Translations under genes and position numbers: made by a program | Notes under the pieces: model-generated | Database searches by the model: none | What the model was told of the DNA's origin: nothing | Seen by the model: the letters and a program-made list of their open reading frames with translations, nothing else | Origin: Treponema sp. | GTDB lineage: Bacteria > Spirochaetota > Spirochaetia > Treponematales > Treponemataceae | Assembly: GCA_024687165.1 (NCBI GenBank) | Contig: JAILEY010000057.1 | Span: 1 to 64,000, forward strand | DNA length: 64,000 nucleotides | Direction: 5' to 3' | In this document: positions 25,119 through 33,931 of the stretch, piece after piece | How positions within the stretch are numbered: the stretch's first letter is position 1 | Layout of the letters: the number at the start of each line of letters is the position of its first letter

Positions 25119-26273
25119 ATGGGTAATAAACAGATACTTAATAATTACGGCTCTTTTGATGTTACTTTTGTAAAAGGTGAGGGAGCTACTGTTACTGATT
25201 CAAACGGGAAAAAATATATAGACTTCCTTGCAGGAATCGCTGTTAATTGTCTTGGTCATAATTACAAGCCTCTTGTGGAAGCAATCCAGAATCAGGCTGC
25301 AAAACAGATTCACATCTGTAATTATTTTACAAGTGATGTTGGAAATGAATATGCAGCAAAGCTTTTGAAAGCAACAAAGTTTGAAGGTGTATTTTTTGGA
25401 AACAGCGGTGCAGAAGCAAATGAATGTGCCGTTAAACTTGCAAGAAAATACGGATGGCTCAATGGCGGTGCAAAAAGAAGAACTATTGTAACACTTAAAC
25501 AGTCATTTCATGGAAGACCTCTTACAACACTTACTGCAACAGGTCAGGATAAATTTCATCCTGAATGTTTCGGACCGTACGTTGAAGGATTTAAATATCT
25601 TGAACCGAATAATTTTGAAGCACTTAAAACAGCTTTTGATGATTCAGTTGCTGCCGTAATGTTTGAATGTGTTCAGTGTGAAGGCGGTGTTCTTCCTCTT
25701 GATAAAGAATGGGCAAAGGCATGTGCTAAGGCTGCAAGAGATGCAGGTGCAATCGTAATCTGCGATGAAGTTCAGACTGGAATGGGAAGATGTGGAAGCC
25801 TTTTGTGTTCAGATATTTACGGCGTTGAACCAGAAGTTGTTACACTTGCAAAAGCAATTGCTGGCGGTGTGCCAATGGGTGCATGTCTTTACAGAGGCAA
25901 GGGCAACGTGTTTGAAGCAGGAGATCATCAGTCTACATTTGGTGGAAATCCTCTTGCATGTGCTGCAGCAAATGTTGTTATTGATGAACTTTCAAAACCT
26001 GGATTTATGGACAGCGTAAATGAAAAGGGCGAGTATATCAGAAAGACAGTTAAAGAATGGAATCTTCCTTGCATTGTTGATGTCAGGGGAATGGGACTTG
26101 TAATCGGTATTCAGGTAAATGTTAACCCTCATGAAGCAGAAAAAAAGTGTCTTGAAAACGGACTTCTTTTTGCAACTGCAGGAAGCGATGTTGTCAGACT
26201 TGTGCCTCCTCTTAATATCACTTATGATGAAATAAACGAAGGTTTAAAAATTCTTAAGAGTGTTCTTGCATGA
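25119..26273 (+). CDS. argD: Acetylornithine aminotransferase
   Basis: A 384-residue class III PLP aminotransferase making N-acetylornithine. Landmarks: FLAGIAVNCLGHN near the N-terminus, GNSGAEANE for cofactor phosphate, the SFHGR segment, CDEVQTGMGRCG, and VTLAKAIAGGVPMGA with the Schiff-base lysine. The start at 25119 has GGAG just upstream; a GTG six codons earlier is less likely because it falls within the hairpin. With argJ and argB it gives the middle steps of arginine synthesis; argC, argF, argG and argH are not in this window. The next gene overlaps its stop (ATGA). Confidence 0.94.
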   Translation: MGNKQILNNYGSFDVTFVKGEGATVTDSNGKKYIDFLAGIAVNCLGHNYKPLVEAIQNQAAKQIHICNYFTSDVGNEYAAKLLKATKFEGVFFGNSGAEANECAVKLARKYGWLNGGAKRRTIVTLKQSFHGRPLTTLTATGQDKFHPECFGPYVEGFKYLEPNNFEALKTAFDDSVAAVMFECVQCEGGVLPLDKEWAKACAKAARDAGAIVICDEVQTGMGRCGSLLCSDIYGVEPEVVTLAKAIAGGVPMGACLYRGKGNVFEAGDHQSTFGGNPLACAAANVVIDELSKPGFMDSVNEKGEYIRKTVKEWNLPCIVDVRGMGLVIGIQVNVNPHEAEKKCLENGLLFATAGSDVVRLVPPLNITYDEINEGLKILKSVLA

Positions 26274-27784
26274 GAAAAAGATTATTTATTGCATTAATTA
26301 CAGTCATGGTTGCTGTAATAACTATTGTTGCTATTGTTACAAGATATTATTACAAGCCTGAGCATAAAAAAACTGCGGCTTCTGTTATAGTTCCGATGGC
26401 TTCCGGTGATAAAGAAAAAAATATCAGGCAGTCAATGGAAACTGAAGATACGGCTCTTGTCTCTTTAATAAAGCTTGAGGCAGATGAAACTCTTTTGAGT
26501 ATTGTCGGTGCTGATTTTGACGGCGATGGTTACGATGATCAGGTTAATGCAATAAAGACATTAAACTCTCCGTTTATTACTCTGCTGGTTGGTCTTTATA
26601 ATCCGAAGACTGGAGTTTATGAAAGAAAGATTGAAATCGGAACAGAAATTTCTTCAATCCAGACTTTTACTTATATGGGAATTGATCTTGTAGGTGATCA
26701 TTCTACGGCTCTTGTTTATCAGGGATTTTCTTTTGACGGTGATACAGTGCTTAAAGCATTTTTCATCAAAAATTATAACGGTCGTGCAGAGTTTAAAAAA
26801 ATTGCTGATTATAAAGCTGACGGAACAATTTTCATTCAGCAGATAGACAGATATGATGCTTATGAGCGATCTAATGCAAACGGCTCAAGCTATCCAATCT
26901 GGGTATATACATCGGACAAAACAAATAACAGCACAGATCAGTTTCAGATCTGCTACAACTGGAATAAGAGTGAATTGCGTTACACGGAAGAAAAAAGAAT
27001 CCGTGTTGCAGGAAGTCGTCTTGCGGCAAAGGAATTGGCGCGAATTCAGGATGGAACTGTAGAGACCTTTGCTTCATTCCTTGGTGGTATCTGGTATAAA
27101 ACTGATGCTGTAACAAAAGAAACAAAATATCTTTCATTTAATTATCCATCAAGAGAAATAATTTTTTACAGTGGTGACAGAGAAGAAGTTTATAACTGGG
27201 TTGCAAGTACGTTAAGAAGAAACGGAATTTATCTTTCAACTGTTAATCAGGAAATTGAAAATCTTAAGAGACGAATGGATATTTCTCTTTATTCTGTTGA
27301 TGAAATTTCTATTCGCACTCAGGATGATGTTCGTCTTTTGATTAATGAAAGCTCTGACTGGGACGGAAGATATAAAAAGGCAAATGATGAATTTTTGAGG
27401 AGCAGACATTTGCCGAAAGAAACTCATGATGACATATCAAAAACAATCTGTGATCAGGTTTCCTGGAAAACTTCAGAAGGTTCGTATATAAAATTTATTG
27501 ACGAGTTTTATAATGCAGAAAATTCAGGCAAGACAGAAACCGGAAGATACACATTTTTTAACGTAAGCGGCGACGAGTACATTCAGTTTAAGTCAGCTTC
27601 TTCCGGAAAATCGATGTTCTCTTCTGTTTATAAAATCACAAGGGATGAAGTAAGTTCAAGCGGACAGAATGTAAAAAACATAATTTTTGAAGCCTGCAAG
27701 ATTCAGGGGGACGGAATAATTCCTCTTGAGCGCAGACTTTTGATTTTAACAGCTGTTGAAGGTTCTGCAGAAACAGTTGATTAA
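26270..27784 (+). CDS. Tp0751 (pallilysin)-related adhesin-like protein
   Basis: A 504-residue protein with a single N-terminal membrane helix (about 5-25), so probably anchored in the inner membrane facing the periplasm, or exported. Residues about 76-92 contain GADFDGDGYDDQ, an FG-GAP/VCBS-like acidic loop that could bind calcium. Residues about 266-370 (FLGGIWYKT, then EIENLKRRMDISL, then DWDGRYKK) track the core of T. pallidum Tp0751 as I remember it. The HEVIH stretch of Tp0751 falls here on VDEIS (343-347), so no HExxH metalloprotease site is present. Tp0751 is described as a laminin/fibrinogen-binding lipocalin-like protein. The ATG overlaps the argD stop. A functional link with arginine synthesis is not obvious. 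Confidence 0.65.
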   Translation: MRKRLFIALITVMVAVITIVAIVTRYYYKPEHKKTAASVIVPMASGDKEKNIRQSMETEDTALVSLIKLEADETLLSIVGADFDGDGYDDQVNAIKTLNSPFITLLVGLYNPKTGVYERKIEIGTEISSIQTFTYMGIDLVGDHSTALVYQGFSFDGDTVLKAFFIKNYNGRAEFKKIADYKADGTIFIQQIDRYDAYERSNANGSSYPIWVYTSDKTNNSTDQFQICYNWNKSELRYTEEKRIRVAGSRLAAKELARIQDGTVETFASFLGGIWYKTDAVTKETKYLSFNYPSREIIFYSGDREEVYNWVASTLRRNGIYLSTVNQEIENLKRRMDISLYSVDEISIRTQDDVRLLINESSDWDGRYKKANDEFLRSRHLPKETHDDISKTICDQVSWKTSEGSYIKFIDEFYNAENSGKTETGRYTFFNVSGDEYIQFKSASSGKSMFSSVYKITRDEVSSSGQNVKNIIFEACKIQGDGIIPLERRLLILTAVEGSAETVD

Positions 27785-27836
27785 ATTTTAACTATTCAGT
27801 TTAATAATTTACATAAATTTTCGGAGGTACTTTTTT

Positions 27837-29162
27837 ATGAAAAAAATAATTTTTGCTGCAGCTCTTTCTCTTGCATCTGCTGCATTTGCTCAGGTTCTTC
27901 CATCTCCACAGTTTAAAAATACTGTCTGGTCTGGATTCGGAAATCCTTATGCCGGCGATACAATGTTCTACGGTTTTGCAGATACATTCCAGGCTCGTGT
28001 AGACCGAGGAAACTTTACTATTGAAGGTATGCTTAATACAGGTCTTCTTGCAAACTATGACAATAATGGAGACGTTGATAATTTTACATTCGGTACAAGT
28101 AATCAGAATGCATTGAACCTTCACTACGGACGCTATCCAAATTTCTTTTCTTCAAGTAATACTTGTGGAGAAAATGGTAAAAATAATGCTGTGAATTCAC
28201 AGAACACAATTCAGGATTCATACTATGTAAACTTTATCTGGCAGTTGAGTAAGAACTTTGATTTTGGTGCAGGTACAAAGCTTAACTGGCAGGTTGGTCC
28301 TGCTCCACGTTACGGCGCATGGCTTTGGGAACCTGAAGCTCATTCTCGTCAGGGTGGTTTTTCTACTGATTATGATGACAGGGCTGGTGCTCGTGCAGGA
28401 ACTGCAAATGATGGAAACTCGAAATCATATAAATTTAGAGTTGATGCACCTGGTTCTGCAGATGTTGTAGGTTTTGTTCCTTACGCAAATAAATATGCAA
28501 AAAAAGCCCTCGCTTTCCGTTTCCATTCAAATGATTCAATCGGCTTTGAACTTGGCGGTGCAATTCCAAATGGTTTTAATACAGATGATCCTGGAATGCA
28601 TTTTGGACTTAAGATTGCTCCTGCAGACTGGCTTTCAATCGGTGCCGCAATTGAAGGTGCTTTTGATGATGCTGCAAACTTCTACACCGGAGCTACAATC
28701 GGTGCAAGGAATTTTGTTCTTGAAGTTTACCTTGCAGCAGACCGTCTTTTCACAGATGAGAAAGATGATCAGGCTTATGGTACAGGTGCAAACATCACTT
28801 TCATAATTCCAAATACATCAATCAAGCTTACACCGGAACTTGGAATCAACTTTTTTGAAAATGATAATTATGATTTTGCATGGTATACAGGTTGTGGTCT
28901 TTATCTTCCTTTCTCAAAGAAATTCTCTCTTAATGTCTGGGGATCGGCAGCATTCGGTTCAAAGGATAAGAGATGGGATGATAACTCTGCAACAAGAGAA
29001 TGGGACGGCGGACGTATTTTCAGTATTAAACCTGGAATCACATACATCATCGACAGCAACCTGACATTTGACGCATACATTAATCTTGAAAAGCGTGAAG
29101 CATTTGACGGTAAGTCTAGAGCTGCATGGTCAAGCGGTGCATTCCTTACATATACTTTCTAA
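27837..29162 (+). CDS. Porin-like outer-membrane beta-barrel protein
   Basis: A 441-residue protein with signal peptide MKKIIFAAALSLASAAFA and a mature chain of repeated amphipathic strands rich in Gly, Asn, Asp and aromatics (for example NFTIEGMLNTGLLANY, DFGAGTKLNWQVG, YTGATIGARNFVLEVYLA), ending in FLTYTF. A terminal Phe on the last strand is the normal Bam-recognition signal. This is the profile of an abundant outer-membrane porin. CGGAGG lies at good distance before the ATG and the gene stands alone, as expected for high expression. I cannot tie it to Msp or another named treponemal porin family from sequence memory. Confidence 0.7.
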   Translation: MKKIIFAAALSLASAAFAQVLPSPQFKNTVWSGFGNPYAGDTMFYGFADTFQARVDRGNFTIEGMLNTGLLANYDNNGDVDNFTFGTSNQNALNLHYGRYPNFFSSSNTCGENGKNNAVNSQNTIQDSYYVNFIWQLSKNFDFGAGTKLNWQVGPAPRYGAWLWEPEAHSRQGGFSTDYDDRAGARAGTANDGNSKSYKFRVDAPGSADVVGFVPYANKYAKKALAFRFHSNDSIGFELGGAIPNGFNTDDPGMHFGLKIAPADWLSIGAAIEGAFDDAANFYTGATIGARNFVLEVYLAADRLFTDEKDDQAYGTGANITFIIPNTSIKLTPELGINFFENDNYDFAWYTGCGLYLPFSKKFSLNVWGSAAFGSKDKRWDDNSATREWDGGRIFSIKPGITYIIDSNLTFDAYINLEKREAFDGKSRAAWSSGAFLTYTF

Positions 29163-29180
29163 TTTTTTGATATAACGCAT

Positions 29181-30080
29181 ATGCAGCAGTTGAGAAATCT
29201 TACATACGGAATTGTCGGTCTTGGTCTCATGGGTGGTTCAATCGCAAAATCAATCCGCGAAAATATTCTTTCAAGCGGAGATGTTGCGGGAAAAATTTAT
29301 GCTTCTACAAGAAATAAAGCGGCTCTTGAAGCAGCAAAAAATGAGCATGTTCTTGATGATTATTATACTCTGGACCGCGTCGATGAAATGCTTTCTCTCT
29401 GCGATTTTGTGTTTGTGTGTTTTTATCCTCATATGACCGTTGATTTTCTTACAGAACATAAAAACTCTTTTAAGAAGGGTTCTGTCGTTACAGATATCAA
29501 CGGTGTAAAAGCAGAAATCTTTGACAGAATCAAAGAAATTGAAAGTGATAATTTTGATTTTATTCCTGGTCATCCGATGGCCGGCGGTGAGAAAGAAGGG
29601 TATGCTTCAAGCAATGCTGCATTTTTCAAAAATCACAATTACATTCTTATGCCGCTTGAATCAAACAAAGCTTCCAACGTTGAACTTTTTAAACTTTTGA
29701 TTACTGAAATGGGCTTTACTCAGATTGTAGAAACTGACGGACGCGTTCATGATCATAAAATTGCTTTTACGTCTCAGTTGTGCCATGTGATTGCAAGTGC
29801 GCTTGTGAACAGTGCGGAAGATGCTAAAGTTACTCAGTTTGGCGGCGGTAGTTTTGAAGATCTTACACGAATTGCAATGATTAATGCTCCTCTGTGGACA
29901 GAACTTTTCCTTGCAAACAAAAAAGAACTCATCGCTCATATTGAAAAATTTGAAAAATCTCTTGAATGTCTTAAAAATCTTATTCAGAATGATAAGGCTG
30001 AAGAGACAAAAGAATATTTAGAGAACGTTCGTGTTAAAAGAATTGAAATGTCACGCAATGACGTTAAGGTGGAGAAATAA
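29181..30080 (+). CDS. tyrA: Prephenate dehydrogenase
   Basis: A 299-residue NAD(P)-dependent enzyme for tyrosine synthesis. The Rossmann start YGIVGLGLMGGSIAKSIRE (residues 9-27) has the GxGxxGGS nucleotide motif; DINGVKAEIF and the catalytic PGHPMAGGEKEGY region follow, with a helical dimerisation domain after residue 180. No chorismate mutase or ACT domain is attached, so it is the monofunctional form without visible tyrosine-feedback module. No clear Shine-Dalgarno precedes the ATG; TATAAC lies 4 nt upstream, so a leaderless or very short-leader transcript is possible. apt begins one nucleotide after its stop. Confidence 0.9.
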   Translation: MQQLRNLTYGIVGLGLMGGSIAKSIRENILSSGDVAGKIYASTRNKAALEAAKNEHVLDDYYTLDRVDEMLSLCDFVFVCFYPHMTVDFLTEHKNSFKKGSVVTDINGVKAEIFDRIKEIESDNFDFIPGHPMAGGEKEGYASSNAAFFKNHNYILMPLESNKASNVELFKLLITEMGFTQIVETDGRVHDHKIAFTSQLCHVIASALVNSAEDAKVTQFGGGSFEDLTRIAMINAPLWTELFLANKKELIAHIEKFEKSLECLKNLIQNDKAEETKEYLENVRVKRIEMSRNDVKVEK

Positions 30081-30081
30081 A

Positions 30082-30621
30082 ATGGAACATAAAGATTTTG
30101 AAGTGCTTGATAAAGCTGTTGGCCGTGTAAAGGATTTTCCAAAACCCGGAATTCTTTTTTATGATATTACAGGCGTTCTTCGTACTCCACAGGCATTTAA
30201 ATATTCCATCGACAGAATGTGTGAAATTTACAAAGATAAAAAAATCGATGCTGTAGCCGGGATTGAAAGCCGCGGTTTTATTTTTGCAGCTCCTTTTGCA
30301 GAACGTATGGGCATTCCTCTTATTCTTATCCGCAAAAAAGGAAAACTTCCTGGAAAAACAATTTCTCAAAAATACAGTCTTGAATACGGTGAAGCAGAGA
30401 TTGAAGTTCATCAGGATGATGTTAAAAGCGGCTCAAACATACTTTTAGTAGATGACCTGATTGCAACCGGCGGAACTCTTAAGGCTGCATGTAAACTGAT
30501 GGAACGGTCTGGAGCAAAAGTTACTGATGTTTTTGGTGTAATCGGTCTTCCTTTTCTTAATTTCAAAAAAGTTCTTGAAGGAGTTTCTGTTACAACACTG
30601 ATAGATTATGACAGTGAGTAA
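30082..30621 (+). CDS. apt: Adenine phosphoribosyltransferase
   Basis: A 179-residue type I phosphoribosyltransferase that salvages adenine to AMP. The PRPP loop ILLVDDLIATGGTL, the AGIESRGFIFAAPFAERMGIP segment (quoted here only as ESRGF...P) and RKKGKLPG are standard for Apt. I place the start at 30082 (MEHKDFEVLDKAVG), where GGTGGAG precedes the ATG; a longer frame would run into tyrA. It is co-transcribed with tyrA and convergent with the nuclease gene only 2 bp beyond its stop. No terminator is visible between them. Confidence 0.94.
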   Translation: MEHKDFEVLDKAVGRVKDFPKPGILFYDITGVLRTPQAFKYSIDRMCEIYKDKKIDAVAGIESRGFIFAAPFAERMGIPLILIRKKGKLPGKTISQKYSLEYGEAEIEVHQDDVKSGSNILLVDDLIATGGTLKAACKLMERSGAKVTDVFGVIGLPFLNFKKVLEGVSVTTLIDYDSE

Positions 30622-30623
30622 AA

Positions 30624-31520
30624 TCAGTGCTTTGTATCAAAAATCCAGTCGCTGAATAATGTATTGCTTTCGACTTTTTCTTCCACTGAGTCTTCAAGTG
30701 CGCTGAAAAAATCGATATTGCATCTTCTTTCAACTTCATCAACGCTTGTTGCAAAATCAAAAAAACTTTCCGTGCATTTTTTATTCGGAATGATTAAGCC
30801 GATTGCGGTGTATGAGCCGTCATCTTTTTTTGCAAGAAGAACCTTGTAGAAATATTCAGGAACGCAAACTTTATTTTTTCCAATTGTTTTGTATTCATCA
30901 GGATTTTTTTCAAGAACAGGTCCGGTGACAACTATAACTTCTCCAAAATGAACTGCACAGTCTCGGACGAATCTTTCTGCATCAAGCCAGATTTTCCTGT
31001 TGAAATCTGCAGCCTGCGGCGTCATGTTGCTCATCAGAAAACTGTCGTTCATGCTTTCTTTGCTCCATCTTAAATCCGCAGCAGGAATCAGGTGACCTCT
31101 GTCGTATCCGCTTCTTTTATAATCTTCTAAAGTTGCACTTCCCGTAGAAATCAGCGGGTCTTCCCTGAAATTATTTTTTCTTTCATATTTTCCGTACACT
31201 TCATCTTTTGTCAGAGTATATGCAACCCATTCTGCAACTTCATAGCTTTCTCTGTAGCACAGTTCATATCCGCAGTAAGAATGAACTTCATGATCGTTTC
31301 CGTTTTCATGTGTGATTGTAGCGTGGCACAGTGGAATTTCAAGAGAGACTTCAGCTTCTGAATTTTTTTCTTCAGATATTAAGTTTTCAGTGGTTTGATT
31401 TTTGTCTTGTGCGTATAAAAATTCGTTTCTTCTTGAGAAAATAAAAAAAGCCACAATGCAGACAGCAATTATGGCAAGTAATAAAGGAAGACTCGATTGT
31501 TTCTTGTGTTTTCTGCTCAT
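30624..31520 (-). CDS. Membrane-anchored DNA/RNA non-specific endonuclease (NucA/EndA type)
   Basis: A 298-residue protein with one N-terminal membrane helix (about 11-28) after a basic MSRKHKK start, so the catalytic domain should face the periplasm or outside. The beta-beta-alpha-metal nuclease motif is DRGHLIPAADLRW, with the general-base His of DRGH, followed by SNMTPQAADFNRKIW with the Mg2+-binding Asn. This family degrades DNA and RNA without sequence preference; roles include nutrient acquisition, biofilm DNA breakdown or DNA uptake. It has its own strong promoter and no ribosome-binding site: the -10 box ends 6 nt before the ATG. Confidence 0.88.
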   Translation of the reverse strand: MSRKHKKQSSLPLLLAIIAVCIVAFFIFSRRNEFLYAQDKNQTTENLISEEKNSEAEVSLEIPLCHATITHENGNDHEVHSYCGYELCYRESYEVAEWVAYTLTKDEVYGKYERKNNFREDPLISTGSATLEDYKRSGYDRGHLIPAADLRWSKESMNDSFLMSNMTPQAADFNRKIWLDAERFVRDCAVHFGEVIVVTGPVLEKNPDEYKTIGKNKVCVPEYFYKVLLAKKDDGSYTAIGLIIPNKKCTESFFDFATSVDEVERRCNIDFFSALEDSVEEKVESNTLFSDWIFDTKH

Positions 31521-31526
31521 GTGCCA

Positions 31527-31555
31527 ATTATATAATCATGAGTTTTTGTTTGCAA
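31527..31555 (-). promoter_or_regulatory. Consensus promoter with leaderless nuclease start
   Basis: On the minus strand TTGCAA (31555-31550), 17 nt, TATAAT (31532-31527), then 6 nt to the ATG at 31520. Transcription should begin at or within one base of the start codon. Confidence 0.8.
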
Positions 31556-31771
31556 GAAATACGTTGCATGAATAAACCATGAATTTAAATGCATCGACGA
31601 TATCTTTGAATACAATTTTGTTTTTCATATTTTTTTCCATCCGATAAATAAAAGATCACGTTGAAATAAATATTAATTCATTATTTTTTATTTTAAAGAT
31701 TTTAGAGATTTATTTTTGAAAAATTTTTTATTGACCTAAATTTCGAATTATTTAAGATTTAATAAAATTTG

Positions 31772-31809
31772 CGCGACTGCCAGCCAATTTTAATTGTATT
31801 TTAGAAAAA
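31772..31809. repeat. Half-copy of the dispersed intergenic element
   Basis: CGCGACTG..AGCCAATTTT then GTATTTTA.AAAAA matches 22092-22129 at 33 of 38 positions. The rest of the palindromic element is missing here, so this is a solo arm or an eroded copy. Confidence 0.6.
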
Positions 31810-31826
31810 CTCGAAATTAGGGTTTA

Positions 31827-31855
31827 TTGAAAAAAAATCACATTTTAACTAGAAT
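31827..31855 (+). promoter_or_regulatory. asnA promoter
   Basis: TTGAAA (31827-31832), 17 nt, TAGAAT (31850-31855). The start site near 31862 leaves a short leader with GGAGG before the ATG at 31881. Confidence 0.75.
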
Positions 31856-31864
31856 TATCTAGTT
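31847..31864. promoter_or_regulatory. Palindrome over the asnA -10 box, candidate operator
   Basis: AACTAGA-ATTA-TCTAGTT is a perfect 7-bp inverted repeat centred on the -10 box and start site. The position suits a repressor. T residues follow it, but since transcription starts within it, it cannot work as an ordinary attenuator. Confidence 0.5.
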
Positions 31865-31880
31865 TTTTTGGAGGAAAATT

Positions 31881-32918
31881 ATGTCTAAATTATATATTCC
31901 GTCAGGATACAAGCCTCTTCTTACAGTTAAAGAAACAGAAAAGGCAATTATTTTGCTCAAGGATTTTTTTCAGCTTTCACTTTCTACTGAGCTTAATCTT
32001 ACTCGAATTACAGCACCTCTTTTTGTAAAATCTGGTACTGGTCTCAATGATGATCTTAATGGTGTTGAGCGCCCTGTTCGTTTTCCTGTAAAAGATATGA
32101 ATGAAACTCAGATGGAAATTGTGCATTCTCTTGCAAAGTGGAAGCGTCTTAAGGTTACTGAGCTTGGATGTCCTGCAGGATTTGGAATTTATACAGACAT
32201 GAATGCAATCCGTGCTGATGAAGAACTTGATAATATTCATTCTCTTTACGTTGATCAGTGGGACTGGTGTATGGCTATTGATCCAAAAGACAGAACAATC
32301 GAATATCTTAAAAATGTTGTAAGAAAAATTTACAGATGCTTTAAGCGCGCTGAATTTTTTATTTATGACCGTTTTGAACAGATTAAGCCTGTTCTCCCTG
32401 AAGAAATTACTTTTGTTTACGCAGATGATCTTGTAAAGGAATATCCTGGACTTACACCAAAAGAAAGAGAAAATGCTGTATGTAAAAAATATGGTGCAGT
32501 ATTTATCATGGGAATCGGATGTAAGCTCAGTGATGGAACTATTCATGACGGACGTGCACCTGACTATGATGACTGGATTACTCCAAATGAAGACGGAAAA
32601 ATCGGCTTAAACGGTGACATTATGGTATGGAACCCTGTGCTTGAAAGTGCATTTGAACTTTCTTCAATGGGTGTTCGCGTAAGTGCAGAAAGTCTTAAAC
32701 TTCAGCTTGCAGAACGCGGGTGCCCTGAAAGAGCAGAACTTGATTTCCATAAAAAACTTTTGAATGGAGAACTTACACAGACTCTCGGTGGCGGTATTGG
32801 TCAGTCAAGACTCTGCATGTTCTTCCTTAGAAAAGCTCATATCGGTGAAACACAGGTCAGTTATTGGCCTGAAGATATGGCTAAAGAATGTGAAAATAAT
32901 AATATTCCTCTCCTGTAA
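31881..32918 (+). CDS. asnA: Asparagine synthetase, ammonia-dependent
   Basis: A 345-residue AsnA, which makes asparagine from aspartate, ATP and free ammonia through a class II aminoacyl-synthetase-like fold. Diagnostic blocks are TAPLFV near residue 45, GLNDDLNGVERPV, AIRADEELDNIHS, YVDQWDWCMAI and the C-terminal GGGIGQSRLCMFFL with the motif 3 Arg. Length is close to the 330-residue E. coli enzyme. GGAGG sits well before the ATG. The palindrome over its promoter suggests repression, perhaps by an Asn-responsive regulator not in this window. The radical-SAM-like gene follows by 23 bp. Confidence 0.96.
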   Translation: MSKLYIPSGYKPLLTVKETEKAIILLKDFFQLSLSTELNLTRITAPLFVKSGTGLNDDLNGVERPVRFPVKDMNETQMEIVHSLAKWKRLKVTELGCPAGFGIYTDMNAIRADEELDNIHSLYVDQWDWCMAIDPKDRTIEYLKNVVRKIYRCFKRAEFFIYDRFEQIKPVLPEEITFVYADDLVKEYPGLTPKERENAVCKKYGAVFIMGIGCKLSDGTIHDGRAPDYDDWITPNEDGKIGLNGDIMVWNPVLESAFELSSMGVRVSAESLKLQLAERGCPERAELDFHKKLLNGELTQTLGGGIGQSRLCMFFLRKAHIGETQVSYWPEDMAKECENNNIPLL

Positions 32919-32941
32919 TTTTTAAGAATGGATTTTTCTGA

Positions 32942-33931
32942 ATGAAGGAAAAGGAATTTGATTTTTCCATACAGCAGATTTTTTCTCAGATTCCTCAGTT
33001 CAACGAAAAGGGTATAAATGAACTTCAGATTCACGATGAAAAGTTTTCACGGGACAAAAGCGGGATTATCAAACTTGTGAATCTTGTTCTTAAGCATTGT
33101 CCTGAACTTTTTGTCTCTGTTGTTATAGATGCAAAAACTCTGGATCGTGAGCTTGTGCAGAAACTGTCTGAAATTTACTGTTCGATAGAAATTCCGATGA
33201 CGGCTTCTTCAAAAAACGGAACTATTCTTTTTGATAAAAAACTTTATTCTGGAAGAGCAGGACTGTTGAATGAAGCTGGTCTTGTTTTTGGTTTTAGTCT
33301 TAACTGGGGAATTCTTGAAGGAGATACATTTAAATCTTTCAGGGATCGTCTTGACCTTGCAGTTTCCCTTTATCCGAACCACATAAATTTCCCGCAGCTT
33401 GAAGCAGATAAATATGAGGATCCTGCATCGACTGGAATCTATTCTTCAAAGGATATGGATTTTTCCCGTGGAATGGCTTTTGCCTGCAGTACATTTTATA
33501 CCTATGGAAGGGCTGTTCCGTGGTTCAATTCGATTTTGAATGCACTTAAAATTAATGCAACATCTTTCTTTTCTGATTTTGAGGAATTTCAGCTTTGCAA
33601 TAACTGTTCTTTTGAAATCGGGTATAAGCCACAGAATGCTTCTCATCAGGATATTGAAAAACTTCAGCTTGCATTTTTGAATGAAAAGTTTGAGGAAAAG
33701 AAAAAGTTCCACATGATTGCTGCAGTAGAAGATCTTGTAAGATTAAATGGTGCATTCAGCCGTCTTTCTCAGGAAGGCATTGAAAGCGAACTTAAGACTT
33801 CATACAATCCGGATGATATTCTTTCTCCGTATGCACTTGATCTTTCTTCCTTCTGTGAAAATGTACCGATGGAAGAAAGCCTTGTAAAAATTTTCAATTC
33901 ACATAACGGTCCTGATTATAAAATCGTGTAA
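32942..33931 (+). CDS. Radical-SAM-like protein without the cluster cysteines
   Basis: A 329-residue cytoplasmic protein I cannot name. Its first half follows the strand-helix pattern of radical SAM barrels after the cysteine loop: a helix, GINELQIHDEKFSRDKSGI (equivalent to 'GI..I.I.D..F..D'), a strand with FVSVVIDAKTL, SIEIPM, and FSLNWGILEGDTFKSFRDRLDLA, which resembles the conserved 'G.PGET.E.F..TL.FA' segment. No CxxxCxxC exists anywhere, and a stop codon directly precedes the ATG, so the N-terminal part is truly missing. Cys residues in LCNNCSF are too few for a 4Fe-4S site. A short MDFSE frame overlaps its start (TGAATGA) and may couple translation. It could be a degenerate member with a binding role, or this resemblance may be superficial. 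Confidence 0.45.
   Translation: MKEKEFDFSIQQIFSQIPQFNEKGINELQIHDEKFSRDKSGIIKLVNLVLKHCPELFVSVVIDAKTLDRELVQKLSEIYCSIEIPMTASSKNGTILFDKKLYSGRAGLLNEAGLVFGFSLNWGILEGDTFKSFRDRLDLAVSLYPNHINFPQLEADKYEDPASTGIYSSKDMDFSRGMAFACSTFYTYGRAVPWFNSILNALKINATSFFSDFEEFQLCNNCSFEIGYKPQNASHQDIEKLQLAFLNEKFEEKKKFHMIAAVEDLVRLNGAFSRLSQEGIESELKTSYNPDDILSPYALDLSSFCENVPMEESLVKIFNSHNGPDYKIV

Larger units (their letters stand above)
31521..31880. other. 360-bp AT-rich gap between nuclease gene and asnA
   Basis: No gene was found. It holds the nuclease promoter (31527-31555), a half-copy of the dispersed palindromic element (31772-31809) and the asnA promoter with its palindrome (31827-31864). The stretch 31600-31760 is strongly AT-rich with runs of T and A and shows nothing else I can support. 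Confidence 0.7.

Noticed and set aside
31600..31880. T-box or attenuator leader for asnA
   Set aside because: The promoter lies only about 20 nt before the ATG's ribosome-binding site, leaving no room for a leader. The inverted repeat is better explained as an operator.
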